From positions 1-40,066 of the forward strand of contig NZ_LDSL01000050.1 in assembly GCF_001476815.1 (NCBI RefSeq): 40,066 nt of DNA, read 5' to 3'. A program made the translations under genes and the position numbers. Source of the stretch: Pseudacidovorax intermedius (GTDB lineage Bacteria; Pseudomonadota; Gammaproteobacteria; Burkholderiales; Burkholderiaceae_C). Below are positions 24,082 through 34,660 of this stretch, one piece after another. Each line of letters begins with the position of its first letter. The first letter of the stretch is position 1. Below the pieces are notes generated by a model that was not told where the DNA came from, made no database searches, and worked only from the letters and a program-made list of their open reading frames with translations.

Positions 24082-24136
24082 TATCGTTGCGGGGTTTCCC
24101 TTCCTTCCAACCCTCACATTCTTCAAGCGAGGACCC

Positions 24137-24943
24137 ATGGCGAACAAGATCTATGCCTCCGCCAAGGAGGCGCTGGCCGGCGTCGTGGCCGACGGCCAGA
24201 CGCTGGCAGTCGGCGGCTTCGGCCTGTGCGGCATTCCCGAGGCGCTGATCGAGGCGCTCAAGGAAAGCGGCGTCAAGGACCTGACCTGCATCTCCAACAA
24301 CGCGGGCGTGGACGGCTTCGGCCTGGGCAAGCTGCTGGAGACGCGGCAGATCAAAAAGATGATCGCCAGCTACGTGGGCGAGAACAAGGAGTTCGAGCGC
24401 CAGTACCTGGCCGGCGAGCTGGAGCTGGAATTCACGCCCCAGGGCACGCTGGCCGAGAAGCTGCGCGCCGGCGGTGCCGGCATTCCGGCCTTCTTCACCA
24501 AGACCGGCGTGGGCACGCTGGTGGCCGAAGGCAAGGAACTGCGCGAATTCGACGGCGAGACCTACGTCATGGAACGTTCGCTGGTGCCCGACGTGGCGCT
24601 GGTGAAGGCCGACGTGGCCGACAAGTCCGGCAACCTGCGCTTCCGCCTGACGGCGCGCAACTTCAACCCGGCCGCGGCCATGGCGGGAAAGGTCTGCATC
24701 GTCGAGGTCGAGAAGATCGTCGAAGTGGGCGAGCTGGCCCCGGACGACATCCACCTGCCGGGCATCTACGTGCACCGCATCGTGCTCAACGCCAGCCCCG
24801 AGAAGCGCATCGAGAAGCGCACCGTCAGCGCTGCCGCGCCCGTGGATGCGCTCGCCGCCAAGGTCGAGGCCCAGGCCGTGATCGCCCAGGCTGCCGCCGG
24901 CGCGGAAGTGCCGGCCCCCGTCAAGAACAACGACAGCAAGTAA
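24137..24943 (+). CDS. scoA: 3-oxoacid CoA-transferase subunit A
   Basis: The 268-residue alpha subunit of a class I CoA-transferase has the typical N-terminal segment ([25 protein letters not shown]) and the later [23 protein letters not shown] motif that shapes the CoA site. With subunit B it moves CoA from succinyl-CoA to acetoacetate or a related 3-oxoacid. The ATG at 24137 is preceded by GCGAGGA. The C-terminus carries about 30 residues of Ala/Val-rich tail beyond the usual end of ScoA (about 232-240 residues). The tail is not obviously a domain and may be a lineage-specific extension. scoB starts 13 nt downstream. Confidence 0.94.
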   Translation: MANKIYASAKEALAGVVADGQTLAVGGFGLCGIPEALIEALKESGVKDLTCISNNAGVDGFGLGKLLETRQIKKMIASYVGENKEFERQYLAGELELEFTPQGTLAEKLRAGGAGIPAFFTKTGVGTLVAEGKELREFDGETYVMERSLVPDVALVKADVADKSGNLRFRLTARNFNPAAAMAGKVCIVEVEKIVEVGELAPDDIHLPGIYVHRIVLNASPEKRIEKRTVSAAAPVDALAAKVEAQAVIAQAAAGAEVPAPVKNNDSK

Positions 24944-24956
24944 AGAGGAGTTCCCC

Positions 24957-25595
24957 ATGCCCTGGACCCAAGACCAGATGGCCGCGCGCGCGGCCCAGGA
25001 GCTGGAAGACGGCTTCTACGTCAATCTCGGCATCGGCATCCCGACGCTGGTGGCCAACTTCGTCGGCGACAAGGAAGTCTGGCTGCAGAGCGAGAACGGC
25101 ATGCTCGGCATCGGCCCCTTCCCGACGGAAGACCAGGTGGATGCCGACCTGATCAACGCCGGCAAGCAGACCGTGACCACGCTGCCGGGCTCGTCCATCT
25201 TCGGCAGCCACGAGAGCTTCGCCATGATCCGCGGCGGCAAGATCAACCTGTCGATCCTGGGCGCCATGCAGGTCAGCGAGAAGGGCGACCTGGCCAACTG
25301 GATGATCCCCGGCAAGATGGTCAAGGGCATGGGCGGCGCCATGGACCTGGTGGCCGGCGTCAAGCGGGTGATCGTGCTGATGGAGCACGTGGCGCGCAAG
25401 AAGGACGGCACCGAAGACCTCAAGATCCTGCCCCAGTGCACCCTGCCGCTCACGGGCGTGGGGGTGGTGGACCGTATCATCACGGACCTGGCCGTGCTCG
25501 ACGTCACCCCCGAGGGGTTGAAGGTGGTCGAGCTGGCCGATGGCGTCAGCTTCGACGCCGTGCAAGCCAAGACGGGAGTCACGCTCCTGCAGTGA
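24957..25595 (+). CDS. scoB: 3-oxoacid CoA-transferase subunit B
   Basis: This 212-residue beta subunit carries the catalytic glutamate in the SENG motif (Glu46, followed by MLGIGPFP), which forms the glutamyl-CoA intermediate of class I CoA-transferases. Other family marks are the N-terminal [11 protein letters not shown] and the [19 protein letters not shown] segment. Length is normal. AGAGGAG ahead of the ATG is a strong ribosome site. It works as a heterotetramer with ScoA and probably feeds acetoacetyl-CoA into central metabolism; a role in aromatic (3-oxoadipate) degradation is possible but less likely from its neighbours. Confidence 0.95.
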   Translation: MPWTQDQMAARAAQELEDGFYVNLGIGIPTLVANFVGDKEVWLQSENGMLGIGPFPTEDQVDADLINAGKQTVTTLPGSSIFGSHESFAMIRGGKINLSILGAMQVSEKGDLANWMIPGKMVKGMGGAMDLVAGVKRVIVLMEHVARKKDGTEDLKILPQCTLPLTGVGVVDRIITDLAVLDVTPEGLKVVELADGVSFDAVQAKTGVTLLQ

Positions 25596-25605
25596 AAGTC
25601 AATCG

Positions 25606-26508
25606 ATGAGTGAATGGACCGGCGCCGGTGTGCAGGCGCCCAAGGTGGCCCTGTACTGGGACTTCGAGAACCTGCACGCGGTCCTGACCGACCAGCAGAA
25701 CGGCCAGGACTACTACCGCGAACACCGGCTCACGGTCCAGATGCCCGTGGCGGAGGTCGAGGTGATTGTCGACTACGCCGCCTCCCTGGGCGACGTCGTG
25801 ATCAACCGCGCCTATGCCAACTGGCAGTTCTTCTCGCGCTACCGCGATGCGCTCAACGGCGCCGGCATCGACCTGATCCAGCTTTTCCCGCGCGGCGCCA
25901 ACATGAAGAACAGCGCCGACATCCGCATGGCGCTCGATGCGCTGTCCGACCTGCACAGCCATCCGCACATCACGCACGTGGTGGTGGTCTCCTGCGACAG
26001 CGACTTCATCAGCCTGGCGCAGAAGGTCAAGCAGGCCGGCCGCTTCATCGGCGGCGTGGGCGTGGAGGGCAACAGCAACCGCTACTGGATCGCGAGCTGC
26101 AACGAGTTCAAGTTCTACGGCGCGCTGCTCAAGCTGCGCCAGGCGAGCGAGGCGGTGGCGGCCTCGCGGCTGGCGGAAGAGGGCGCGCCCGAAGGCGGCG
26201 ACGCCGACGAGCCGGTCGATGGCGGCCCGACGGTGCTGACGGTGGAACTGGCCCGCGAGGCCCTGGTCAAGGCCGTGACGCAGATCATCGCGCGCCAGGG
26301 CGAGAACCGCGTGCACTGCGGTGCGCTCAAGTCGCTCATGAAGCGGCTGATGCCCGCCTTCGACGAAGGCCTGCTCGGCTGCCGCAGCTTCAAGGCCTTC
26401 CTGCAGCGCTTTCCGGACATCGTCGAGTTCCTGGACGACGAGGGCGGCGGCCACATCGGGCTGACGCCCCAGGCCCTGGCCCACGAGGCGCCGGCCGACG
26501 CCGGCTGA
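25606..26508 (+). CDS. NYN domain nuclease-like protein with C-terminal OST-HTH/LOTUS domain
   Basis: The 300-residue protein has an N-terminal NYN/LabA-type PIN-like domain (about 12-180). Conserved acidic residues lie in YWDFENLH (Asp19), NSADIRMALDAL (Asp105) and VSCDSDFISLAQKV (Asp131, Asp133). After an acidic linker (about 185-208) a helical segment (about 212-290) resembles the OST-HTH/LOTUS RNA-binding fold. This pairing is widespread in bacteria and in eukaryotic MARF1/limkain-like proteins. It suggests RNA binding and possible cleavage, but the bacterial role is poorly known. It starts only 10 nt after scoB and may share its transcript. Confidence 0.85.
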   Translation: MSEWTGAGVQAPKVALYWDFENLHAVLTDQQNGQDYYREHRLTVQMPVAEVEVIVDYAASLGDVVINRAYANWQFFSRYRDALNGAGIDLIQLFPRGANMKNSADIRMALDALSDLHSHPHITHVVVVSCDSDFISLAQKVKQAGRFIGGVGVEGNSNRYWIASCNEFKFYGALLKLRQASEAVAASRLAEEGAPEGGDADEPVDGGPTVLTVELAREALVKAVTQIIARQGENRVHCGALKSLMKRLMPAFDEGLLGCRSFKAFLQRFPDIVEFLDDEGGGHIGLTPQALAHEAPADAG

Positions 26509-26525
26509 GCCCGGCCGGACCGGGC
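26509..26525 (+). terminator. possible weak hairpin after the NYN gene
   Basis: GCCCGG, a 5-nt loop, then CCGGGC lies immediately after the stop. There is no T tract, so intrinsic termination would be weak at best. The remaining 120 bp up to the next gene hold no clear promoter. Confidence 0.25.
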
Positions 26526-26649
26526 CGAGCCCGCTTCCTGCTCCACGTCAGGCGGGCACCGGTGCGCCGGTTCGTACCGAGGGCAGATACGGTCGTTCCT
26601 GCCGGGCCGCTGCTGATAGCATCCGACGCTGTTTCACGCGTCCGCCGCC

Positions 26650-28113
26650 ATGACGTCATCCGACGATTTCCAGACCATGTTCGACCTTGCGCCAGTCTCG
26701 CTCTGGCTCGAGGATTACAGCGGACTCAAGCAGCTTTTCGACCGCTGGCGCGCCGAGGGCGTGACGGACCTGGCGGTCCATCTGCAGGCCGATCCCGCCC
26801 GCCGCGCGGCGTGCATGGCTAGCATCCACGTGCTGCGCGTCAACCAGAAGACGCTGAGCCTGTTCGCCGCCGCCGACCAGGACGAGCTGGTGGCGCGCCT
26901 GCCGGAGATCTTCCGCGACGACATGGCCGACCGGGTGATTGGCGAGCTGGCCCAGTTCTGGGCCGGCCACACCGAAATTCAGAACGAGACGGTCAACTAC
27001 GCACTCGACGGCCGGCGACTGGACGTCAACGTCCGCATCCGCATCCTGCCCGGCCACGAGCACGACTGGTCGCGCGCACTGGTGTCGCTGGACGACATCA
27101 CCGCCCGCGTACGCGCCGAGCGCATGCGCGAGGCCAGCGAGCGCTACGCCCGCGGCCTGTTTGAACGCTCGCCCGTGTCGTTATGGGTGGAGGACTTCAG
27201 CGGCGTCAAGCGGCTGCTGGACGGCGTGCGGGCCCAGGGCATCCGCGACTTCGGCACCTTCCTGAAGGTGCACCCCGAGTTCGTGGGCCGCTGCATCCAG
27301 GAAATCCGTGTGCTCGACGTTAACGAGGAGACGCTGCGCATGTTCGGCGCGCCCGACAAGCCCACGCTGCTGCGCAGCCTGTCCCGGGTGTTCCGCGGCG
27401 AGATGCACGATTCCTTCGCCGAGCAGCTGCGCGACCTGTGGGACGGCAAGACGACGCAGCAGCGGGAGGTGGTCAACTACACCCTGGGCGGTGAGGCGGT
27501 GCACATCTACATGCAGTTCTCGGTGCTGCCCGACCGGCAGGACAACTGGGACCTCGTGCTGCTGTCGCTGGTGGACATCACCGCCCGCCGCCGTGCCGAA
27601 GCCTACCTCGAGTACCTGGGCACGCACGACGTGCTCACGCAGCTGCGCAACCGCACGTTCTACACGGAGGAAATCGCCCGTCTGTCGCGCAAGGGCCCCT
27701 GGCCGCTGTCCATCCTGACGCTCGACATGAACGGCCTCAAGCAGGTCAACGACCAGGTCGGCCATGCCGCCGGCGACGCGCTGCTGCGCCGCGCCGGGGA
27801 GGTGCTGGCAAAGCTGGTGGACACGCCCTCCTGCGTGGCGCGCGTGGGCGGCGACGAATTCATCGTGCTGATGCCCGATACCGACGAGCGCGGCGTGCGC
27901 AGCGTGCGCGAGCACCTCAACACGCTGGTCGACCTCAACAACCAGTTCTATGCCGGTCCCTCGGGCCACCTGCTGAGCTTCGCCATGGGCGCGGCCACCT
28001 GCCGTCAGGGCGAGTCGGTCGACACGGCGCTGCAGGCGGCCGACCGCGCCATGTACGAGGACAAGGCACGGCACTACGAGGCGGAAGGCGCCGGGCCACG
28101 CCGGGTGAACTGA
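26650..28113 (+). CDS. diguanylate cyclase with two tandem PAS-like sensor domains
   Basis: The 487-residue protein has two PAS-like sensor repeats (about 9-160 and 169-320) and a GGDEF domain (about 325-480) with an intact GGDEF motif at 400-404. It should make cyclic di-GMP from two GTP. The RxxD inhibitory site, expected five residues before GGDEF, is absent, so product inhibition is likely weak. The two sensor repeats align over their whole length with a fixed 160-residue offset: SPVSLWVEDFSG matches APVSLWLEDYSG, and both end in DITAR. There is no membrane helix, so it is cytoplasmic. Its stop overlaps the next start (TGATG). Confidence 0.9.
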   Translation: MTSSDDFQTMFDLAPVSLWLEDYSGLKQLFDRWRAEGVTDLAVHLQADPARRAACMASIHVLRVNQKTLSLFAAADQDELVARLPEIFRDDMADRVIGELAQFWAGHTEIQNETVNYALDGRRLDVNVRIRILPGHEHDWSRALVSLDDITARVRAERMREASERYARGLFERSPVSLWVEDFSGVKRLLDGVRAQGIRDFGTFLKVHPEFVGRCIQEIRVLDVNEETLRMFGAPDKPTLLRSLSRVFRGEMHDSFAEQLRDLWDGKTTQQREVVNYTLGGEAVHIYMQFSVLPDRQDNWDLVLLSLVDITARRRAEAYLEYLGTHDVLTQLRNRTFYTEEIARLSRKGPWPLSILTLDMNGLKQVNDQVGHAAGDALLRRAGEVLAKLVDTPSCVARVGGDEFIVLMPDTDERGVRSVREHLNTLVDLNNQFYAGPSGHLLSFAMGAATCRQGESVDTALQAADRAMYEDKARHYEAEGAGPRRVN

Positions 28114-29831
28114 TGTCGCCGCCGGACGACCCCGCGCCCTTCCTGCCCGCCGGTCTGCCCACCCCGACGCCGACGCCCATGCCCTTTCGAGTCCCTCGTC
28201 CGGTGGTCTGCCATTTCCGCACCGTCGCCGGCGTGCTGCGCTGGGCCGACGCGGCCGCGCAGGCGCTGACGGCCGGCACCGCCCAGGCCGGCATGAAGGC
28301 GCGCGCGCTGCTGGCGCCCGGCGAGCGCGGCTTCGAGGAGGCCGAGGTGCCGCCCGTCGGCCCCGGCCCCGCCTGCTGGGTGGGGCTGCGCACGCCCAAG
28401 GGCCGGGTGCAGGTCGAACTGCGCGGCGAGCGGGCCGACGACGGCAGCGTGCTGTGGACCGCCAGCCGCGGCCCCGGCGCGGAGGTGCTGCACCGGCTCG
28501 ACCCGCTCACGCGCCTGCCTGGCCGGCTGCCCTCGCTGCCGGAGCTGTTCGCCCACCGCAACACGCCGATGCCCCGGCTGGCGGTGGTGTACCTGGACCT
28601 GGACCGCTTCCGCGAGATCAACGCCCGCTTCGGCCCCTCGGGCGGCGACGCCGTGCTGCTGGAGGTGGTGCACCGGCTCCAGTTGGGCCTGCCGGAGGAC
28701 GCCGCGCTCGCCCGCGTGGGCGGGGACGAATTCGCCGCCGTGCTGCCCGGTGCCGGCCGGCCCGAATGCCAGGACCTGCTCGACTACTGCGTCGGCCGGC
28801 TGTGCGAGGACTTCCAGGTCTACGGCCAGCCGCTGACCGTCGGCGCCAGCGTGGGCGTGGCGCTGCGGGAGCAGGAGGGCCCCTCCGTCGAGGTGCTGCT
28901 GCGACAGGCGCGCCAGGCCGCCTTCGGCGCCAAGCGCGCGGGGGGCGGGCAGGTGAACTTCTTCGACGCCCAGGAGCATGCCCACGAGCAGCAGGCGGCC
29001 CTGCTGCGCCAGCGCATCGCCGAGGGGCTTGACGCCGGCGAGTTCTTCCTGGTGTTCCAGCCCAAGGTGGACATGCGCCGCGGCACCATCGTCGGCGTGG
29101 AGGCGCTCAGCCGCTGGCGCCATCCCGAGCGTGGCGAACTGCAGCCGGCCGACTTCGTGCCCTCCATCGAGGACCACGAGCTGGCGGAGCAGCTCAACGA
29201 ATGGGCGCTGGGCGCCGCCATCGAGGCGGCGCGCAACTGGGCGGCGCAGGGGCGGCGCCTCTCGGTGAGCGTCAACGTGAGCGCGGGCCTGCTGATGCGG
29301 CCGGATCTGGTGCCGCGACTGTGGTCGCTGCTCGAGTGCTTTCCCGAGCGCCATCCGGGCGCGCTGGTGCTGGAGATCCTGGAGACCAGCGCCATCCGCG
29401 ACATGGGCCTGGCCGCGGCCTTCATCGAGTCCTGCCGGCACCTCGGCGTGGCGGTGGTGATGGACGACTTCGGCACCGGCTATTCCTCCCTGGCCTACCT
29501 GCGGCGCCTGCCGGTGAGCGGCCTGAAGCTGGACCAGTCCTTCGTGCGCAACGTGCTCACGGACGCGCAGGACCGGGCCATTCTGCAGGGCGTGATTTCG
29601 CTGGCCGCCGCGCTCAACCTGGAGGTGACGGCCGAGGGCGTGGAGACGCGGGAGCACGGCGAGGCGCTGCTCGCCCTGGGCTGCCACCTGGCACAGGGCT
29701 TCGGCATCGCCCGGCCGATGCCGGCCGAGCAGGTGCTGACCTGGATCGACGCCTACGAAGCCTACCCGCTGTGGCCGGCCAGCGCCGCCGACGCGGCGGG
29801 CGGCGCCGCGCCGGGGCCATCGCTGCCCTGA
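28113..29831 (+). CDS. bifunctional GGDEF-EAL protein (cyclic di-GMP phosphodiesterase, possibly cyclase)
   Basis: This 572-residue protein has a Pro-rich start and a small PAS-like domain (about 28-125). A GGDEF domain follows (motif at 203-207, no RxxD inhibitory site), then an EAL domain (about 295-550). The EAL residues needed for cyclic di-GMP hydrolysis are present: Glu330 in EALSR, Asn388 in VNVS, Glu421 region, Asp451/Asp452 in DDFGTG, Lys472 and Glu508 in EGVE. Both activities are therefore possible. The ATG overlaps the stop of the upstream cyclase gene, so the two are translationally coupled and probably act in the same signalling unit. An alternative start 22 codons in would drop the Pro-rich tail. 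Confidence 0.9.
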   Translation: MSPPDDPAPFLPAGLPTPTPTPMPFRVPRPVVCHFRTVAGVLRWADAAAQALTAGTAQAGMKARALLAPGERGFEEAEVPPVGPGPACWVGLRTPKGRVQVELRGERADDGSVLWTASRGPGAEVLHRLDPLTRLPGRLPSLPELFAHRNTPMPRLAVVYLDLDRFREINARFGPSGGDAVLLEVVHRLQLGLPEDAALARVGGDEFAAVLPGAGRPECQDLLDYCVGRLCEDFQVYGQPLTVGASVGVALREQEGPSVEVLLRQARQAAFGAKRAGGGQVNFFDAQEHAHEQQAALLRQRIAEGLDAGEFFLVFQPKVDMRRGTIVGVEALSRWRHPERGELQPADFVPSIEDHELAEQLNEWALGAAIEAARNWAAQGRRLSVSVNVSAGLLMRPDLVPRLWSLLECFPERHPGALVLEILETSAIRDMGLAAAFIESCRHLGVAVVMDDFGTGYSSLAYLRRLPVSGLKLDQSFVRNVLTDAQDRAILQGVISLAAALNLEVTAEGVETREHGEALLALGCHLAQGFGIARPMPAEQVLTWIDAYEAYPLWPASAADAAGGAAPGPSLP

Positions 29832-29917
29832 ATCCGGCGCCTCGCGCGCCGAGGAAGCGCACGAAGGTCGGCGGCAAGGACGACGAAACGTCGACAAAAT
29901 GTTAAAAGCCCGTCCTT

Positions 29918-31972
29918 GTGAAAAGCTTTCCCCGTTTGAAGCTGCGCGGACCCTCGGCGGCCGCGCGCAGTGCCTTGCCGCCCACGGCCATCGAGACGAG
30001 CAGCCGGCTGCGTGCCGAATTGCTCACGGCCTGGGTGATCCTCGTCACCGTGGTCAGCCTGGCCATCTGGCTGGCCCTGTCCCAGCTGGCCGTCACCGCC
30101 GCGCGCATCACCGACGAGGACCATGAGCGGGCCAGCGCGCGGGCCAGCGCCGAAGCGCTGACGGCCCTGCAGCGCCAGCGGCGCAACGTGATCGCCAGCA
30201 CCGCCCGGCTGGTGCAGGCGCAAGCCACGCAGGAGGCCCGGATCCAGACCTTCTCGCTCGTCGCGCCCGGGCTGGACACCGCGTTTTCGGCGCTGTTCCT
30301 CGTCGATCCGGAAGGCCGGGGGCTGGTGCGGCTGGACGAGCAGGGCCTGCAACTGGCGCCGCCGCATGCGTCGGTGCTAGACCGGCCGTACTTCCAGGAA
30401 ATGCTGCGCACGCGCAAGCCGGTGATGTCGCCGCCGGTGGTGGGGCGCGACTCGGGTCGCACCGCCATCGTCATGGCCCAGCCGGTGCTCGACGGCCAGC
30501 GCGTGGTGGCCGTGGTGGCGGGGGTGCTGCGGCTGGAGAGCGGCGATCTCGGCCGCCTGCCAGGCGACCGGGTGGCCGGGGCCGTGCGCGTCATCACCGA
30601 TGCGCAGGGCCACATCCTCAGCCACGAGGCGGGCCTGGCGCTGGTCGGCCTGCCGCTGTCGCGCGAGCCGCGTTTTGCCGCCGCCTACGACGACTGGGTG
30701 GCGCAGGGCCGACCGCATGACATGGTGGGCTTTTCCTTCGTGGCGGACGGCCAGGTGATCGCCGGTATTCCGGTGGCCGACACGCCCTGGATCGTCTGGC
30801 AGTCGCGCCCCGCCGCCAGCCTGAGCGGTGCGCTGCAGGACGGCCTGCAGCACACGCTGATCCTGTCCCTCGGTGCCCTCTGGCTGGCCACGCTGATCGG
30901 CAGCGCCTGGACCGTGTGGCGCCTGATTCCGCTGGGCAGGCTGGTGCGGCGCACGCAGCGGCTGGTGGGCCCGTCGGCCGATCCGGAACCGGCGGCCGAC
31001 TGGCCCAGGGGCGGCGGCGAACTGGGCCAGCTGTCGGGCCTGCTGCGCCAGTTCGCGGTCGAGCAGTCCGGCCTGGCGCATGCCAACGCCGAGATGCAGA
31101 CCCGTCTGAAGGCGGTGCTGGCGGCGGCGCCGGTCGGCGTGGCCTTCGTGCGCGAGGGCATCGTGGAACTGGCCAGCGCGGAATGTTGCCGGCTGTTCGG
31201 CAACGACGCGCCGCAGATGCTCGGCCGGCCTGCGCGTGAACTGTTCGAGGATGCGGACGGCTTCGTGCGCTTCCAGCAGGCCGCGACCGGCGCCGCGGCG
31301 CTGGGCGTGCCCTACGGCGGCGACTGGCGGCTGCGCCGCAGCGACGGCCTGGGCTTCTGGGCCAACCTGCGCAGCCGGCCGGTGGACTGGGAAGACCTGG
31401 GCCTGGGCGAGATCTGGACGTTGGCCGACGTCACCGAGCAGAAGCTGGTGCGCCAGCGTCTCGAATGGCAGAGCCGTCATGACCCGCTCACCGGCGCAGC
31501 GAACCGCACCTTCTTCGACCAGCGCATTGCCCGGGTGCTAGGCAACCGGGAGCTGTTCAGCCCGGCGGCGCTGATCTTCATCGACCTGGACCACTTCAAG
31601 CCGATCAACGACACCGCGGGCCACCTGGCCGGCGACGAGGTGCTCAAGCTGGTGGTGCAGGCCATCGCGGCGCAGTCGCGCTCGGGCGACCTGGTCGTGC
31701 GGCTGGGCGGCGACGAATTCGCCTTGCTGCTGGAGCAGTGCAGCGGCACCGCCGCCCTGGCGGTGGCGCAGCGGATCCGGGTGGCGGTGCAGGAGATCGG
31801 CGTGCCCTGGGAGGGCACCGACCTGCGCGTCGGCGCCAGCATCGGCGTGGCGGAGCTGACGCCGGACATCCGCACGGCGCAGGACTGGGTGGCCGCGGCC
31901 GATGCGGCCTGCTACGCGGCCAAGACCAGCGGCCGCAACCGGGTGCAGGTGTCGCCCGCGAAAGTGAAGTAG
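29918..31972 (+). CDS. membrane diguanylate cyclase with Cache-like periplasmic sensor and PAS domain
   Basis: The 684-residue protein has a transmembrane helix (about 36-60), a periplasmic dCache-type sensor (about 61-311, with the LDRPYFQEML motif), a second helix (about 312-334) and a HAMP-like linker. A PAS domain (about 395-508) and a GGDEF domain (about 520-675) follow. The GGDEF motif is at 597-601, and an RxxD inhibitory site (RSGD, 588-591) is correctly placed, so product feedback is expected, unlike its two neighbours. It starts at GTG 29918, 86 nt after the previous gene, without a strong ribosome site. The Cache domain suggests sensing of an external small molecule. Confidence 0.9.
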   Translation: MKSFPRLKLRGPSAAARSALPPTAIETSSRLRAELLTAWVILVTVVSLAIWLALSQLAVTAARITDEDHERASARASAEALTALQRQRRNVIASTARLVQAQATQEARIQTFSLVAPGLDTAFSALFLVDPEGRGLVRLDEQGLQLAPPHASVLDRPYFQEMLRTRKPVMSPPVVGRDSGRTAIVMAQPVLDGQRVVAVVAGVLRLESGDLGRLPGDRVAGAVRVITDAQGHILSHEAGLALVGLPLSREPRFAAAYDDWVAQGRPHDMVGFSFVADGQVIAGIPVADTPWIVWQSRPAASLSGALQDGLQHTLILSLGALWLATLIGSAWTVWRLIPLGRLVRRTQRLVGPSADPEPAADWPRGGGELGQLSGLLRQFAVEQSGLAHANAEMQTRLKAVLAAAPVGVAFVREGIVELASAECCRLFGNDAPQMLGRPARELFEDADGFVRFQQAATGAAALGVPYGGDWRLRRSDGLGFWANLRSRPVDWEDLGLGEIWTLADVTEQKLVRQRLEWQSRHDPLTGAANRTFFDQRIARVLGNRELFSPAALIFIDLDHFKPINDTAGHLAGDEVLKLVVQAIAAQSRSGDLVVRLGGDEFALLLEQCSGTAALAVAQRIRVAVQEIGVPWEGTDLRVGASIGVAELTPDIRTAQDWVAAADAACYAAKTSGRNRVQVSPAKVK

Positions 31973-32014
31973 TCCGCCGCGCCGCTTGCGCCGCTTGCGC
32001 GGCATGCCGTGCAC

Positions 32015-32932
32015 TCAGGCCGCTGGCGCCCCGGGGTCCGGGGGCATCAGCCGCGGCTGCTCGCGCTCGGCGATGGCCTTGAGCAGGTTCCACACGGCCA
32101 GCACGTGCGGCTGCTGCTTGCCTTCGGCCGGCATGGACATCCAGAAGCTGCGGGTGAAGCGCGCCACGCCGGGCAGCACCGGCACCAGCCGCGGGTCGTC
32201 CTGCGCCACGAAGGCCGGCAGCACGGCGATGCCGGCGCCGGCCACGGCCGCCTGGTGCTGGGCGAGCACGCTGGTGCTGCGCAGCGAGAAGGCATCGGGC
32301 CGCAGCAGCTCGGCCAGGAAGCGCAGCTCTTTCGAGAACAGCAGGTCGTCCACGTAGCTGATGAAGGCATGGCCGCGCAGGTCCTCGCGGCGGCGGATGG
32401 GGGCGTGCCGCGCCAGGTAGGCCGGCGCGGCATAGAGCTGCAGGCTGTAGTCGGTGAGCCGGGCGGCGACGACCGCGCCGCGCGCCGGCCGCTCCAGCGC
32501 GACCACAATGTCGGCCTCGCGCCGCGACAGCTGCAGCAGGCGCGGCAGTGCGAGCAGGTCCACCACCAGGCGCGGATGGCCGGCGGCAAAGGCGGCCAGG
32601 GCCGGGGCCAGGACCAGGGTGCCGAAGCCCTCGGTCGCGCCGATGCGCACCACGCCGCTCAGGCCCGCCTGCGGCGCGAGGGCGGGGCGGGCGCTTTCGA
32701 TGCTGCGGAAGGCGGCTTCCATGGCCTCGGCCTGCGGCTGCAGCCGCAGCCCGGCCTCGGTCAGCCGGTGGCCCCCGGCCTCGCGGGTGAACAGCGGCGC
32801 GCCGAGCGCCTTTTCCAGCGCCTGGATGCGGCGGGCCACGGTGGTGTGGTCCACCGCCAGCCGGCGCGCGGCGGCCATCAGCGTGCCGGTGCGGGCGAGT
32901 TCGAGGAAGTAGCGCAGGTTGTCCCAGTCCAT
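32015..32932 (-). CDS. LysR family transcriptional regulator
   Basis: This 305-residue protein has the LysR winged helix at the N-terminus ([45 protein letters not shown]) and a periplasmic-binding-like effector domain (about 92-300). The opening MDWDNLR is typical of a LysR subgroup common in betaproteobacteria. It is divergent from mmsA across a 129-bp gap with an 11-bp perfect inverted repeat, so it most likely regulates the valine/isobutyrate cluster. AGAAGG sits very close to the ATG. The inducer is probably a valine-pathway intermediate; that is inference. Confidence 0.9.
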   Translation of the reverse strand: MDWDNLRYFLELARTGTLMAAARRLAVDHTTVARRIQALEKALGAPLFTREAGGHRLTEAGLRLQPQAEAMEAAFRSIESARPALAPQAGLSGVVRIGATEGFGTLVLAPALAAFAAGHPRLVVDLLALPRLLQLSRREADIVVALERPARGAVVAARLTDYSLQLYAAPAYLARHAPIRRREDLRGHAFISYVDDLLFSKELRFLAELLRPDAFSLRSTSVLAQHQAAVAGAGIAVLPAFVAQDDPRLVPVLPGVARFTRSFWMSMPAEGKQQPHVLAVWNLLKAIAEREQPRLMPPDPGAPAA

Positions 32933-32939
32933 GGCCTTC

Positions 32940-32993
32940 TGCAGTTTTGCAAAGCGAGCGCGAATTTTTGTCTATTGCTGGGGCAAAACTGCA
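32940..32993. promoter_or_regulatory. 11-bp perfect inverted repeat in lysR-mmsA gap, candidate LysR sites
   Basis: TGCAGTTTTGC (32940-32950) and its exact complement GCAAAACTGCA (32983-32993) face each other across 32 bp. The same region holds a direct repeat TGCAAAGC (32948-32955 and 32990-32997) offset by 42 bp, four helical turns. Relative to the predicted mmsA transcript start, the left arm is centred near -65 and the right arm lies inside the promoter, as is usual for LysR recognition and activation sites. Confidence 0.7.
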
Positions 32994-33003
32994 AAGCTAT
33001 CCT
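32975..33003 (+). promoter_or_regulatory. candidate promoter of mmsA
   Basis: TTGCTG (32975-32980) and TATCCT (32998-33003) are spaced by 17 bp and match the consensus at three and four of six bases. A weak -35 fits a LysR-activated promoter. The right arm of the inverted repeat sits in the spacer. Confidence 0.5.
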
Positions 33004-33061
33004 GCACCGGTGCGTCCGACGGGGACGCTGCCGCACCCAAAGAACATCCAGGAGACACGCC

Positions 33062-34585
<1,524 letters not shown>

Positions 34586-34660
34586 TGGTTCGTCGGGTTG
34601 TTCGGGGTGCGGCGATCTCGGTGGGTGTGGCGCTGCAGGCGGTTACGGCATTCACGCTGA

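Noticed and set aside
32009-33061. Upstream in-frame extension of mmsA through the LysR gene
   Set aside because: The extension is antisense to a conserved LysR gene; the ATG at 33062 has AGGAG and yields the normal MmsA N-terminus.
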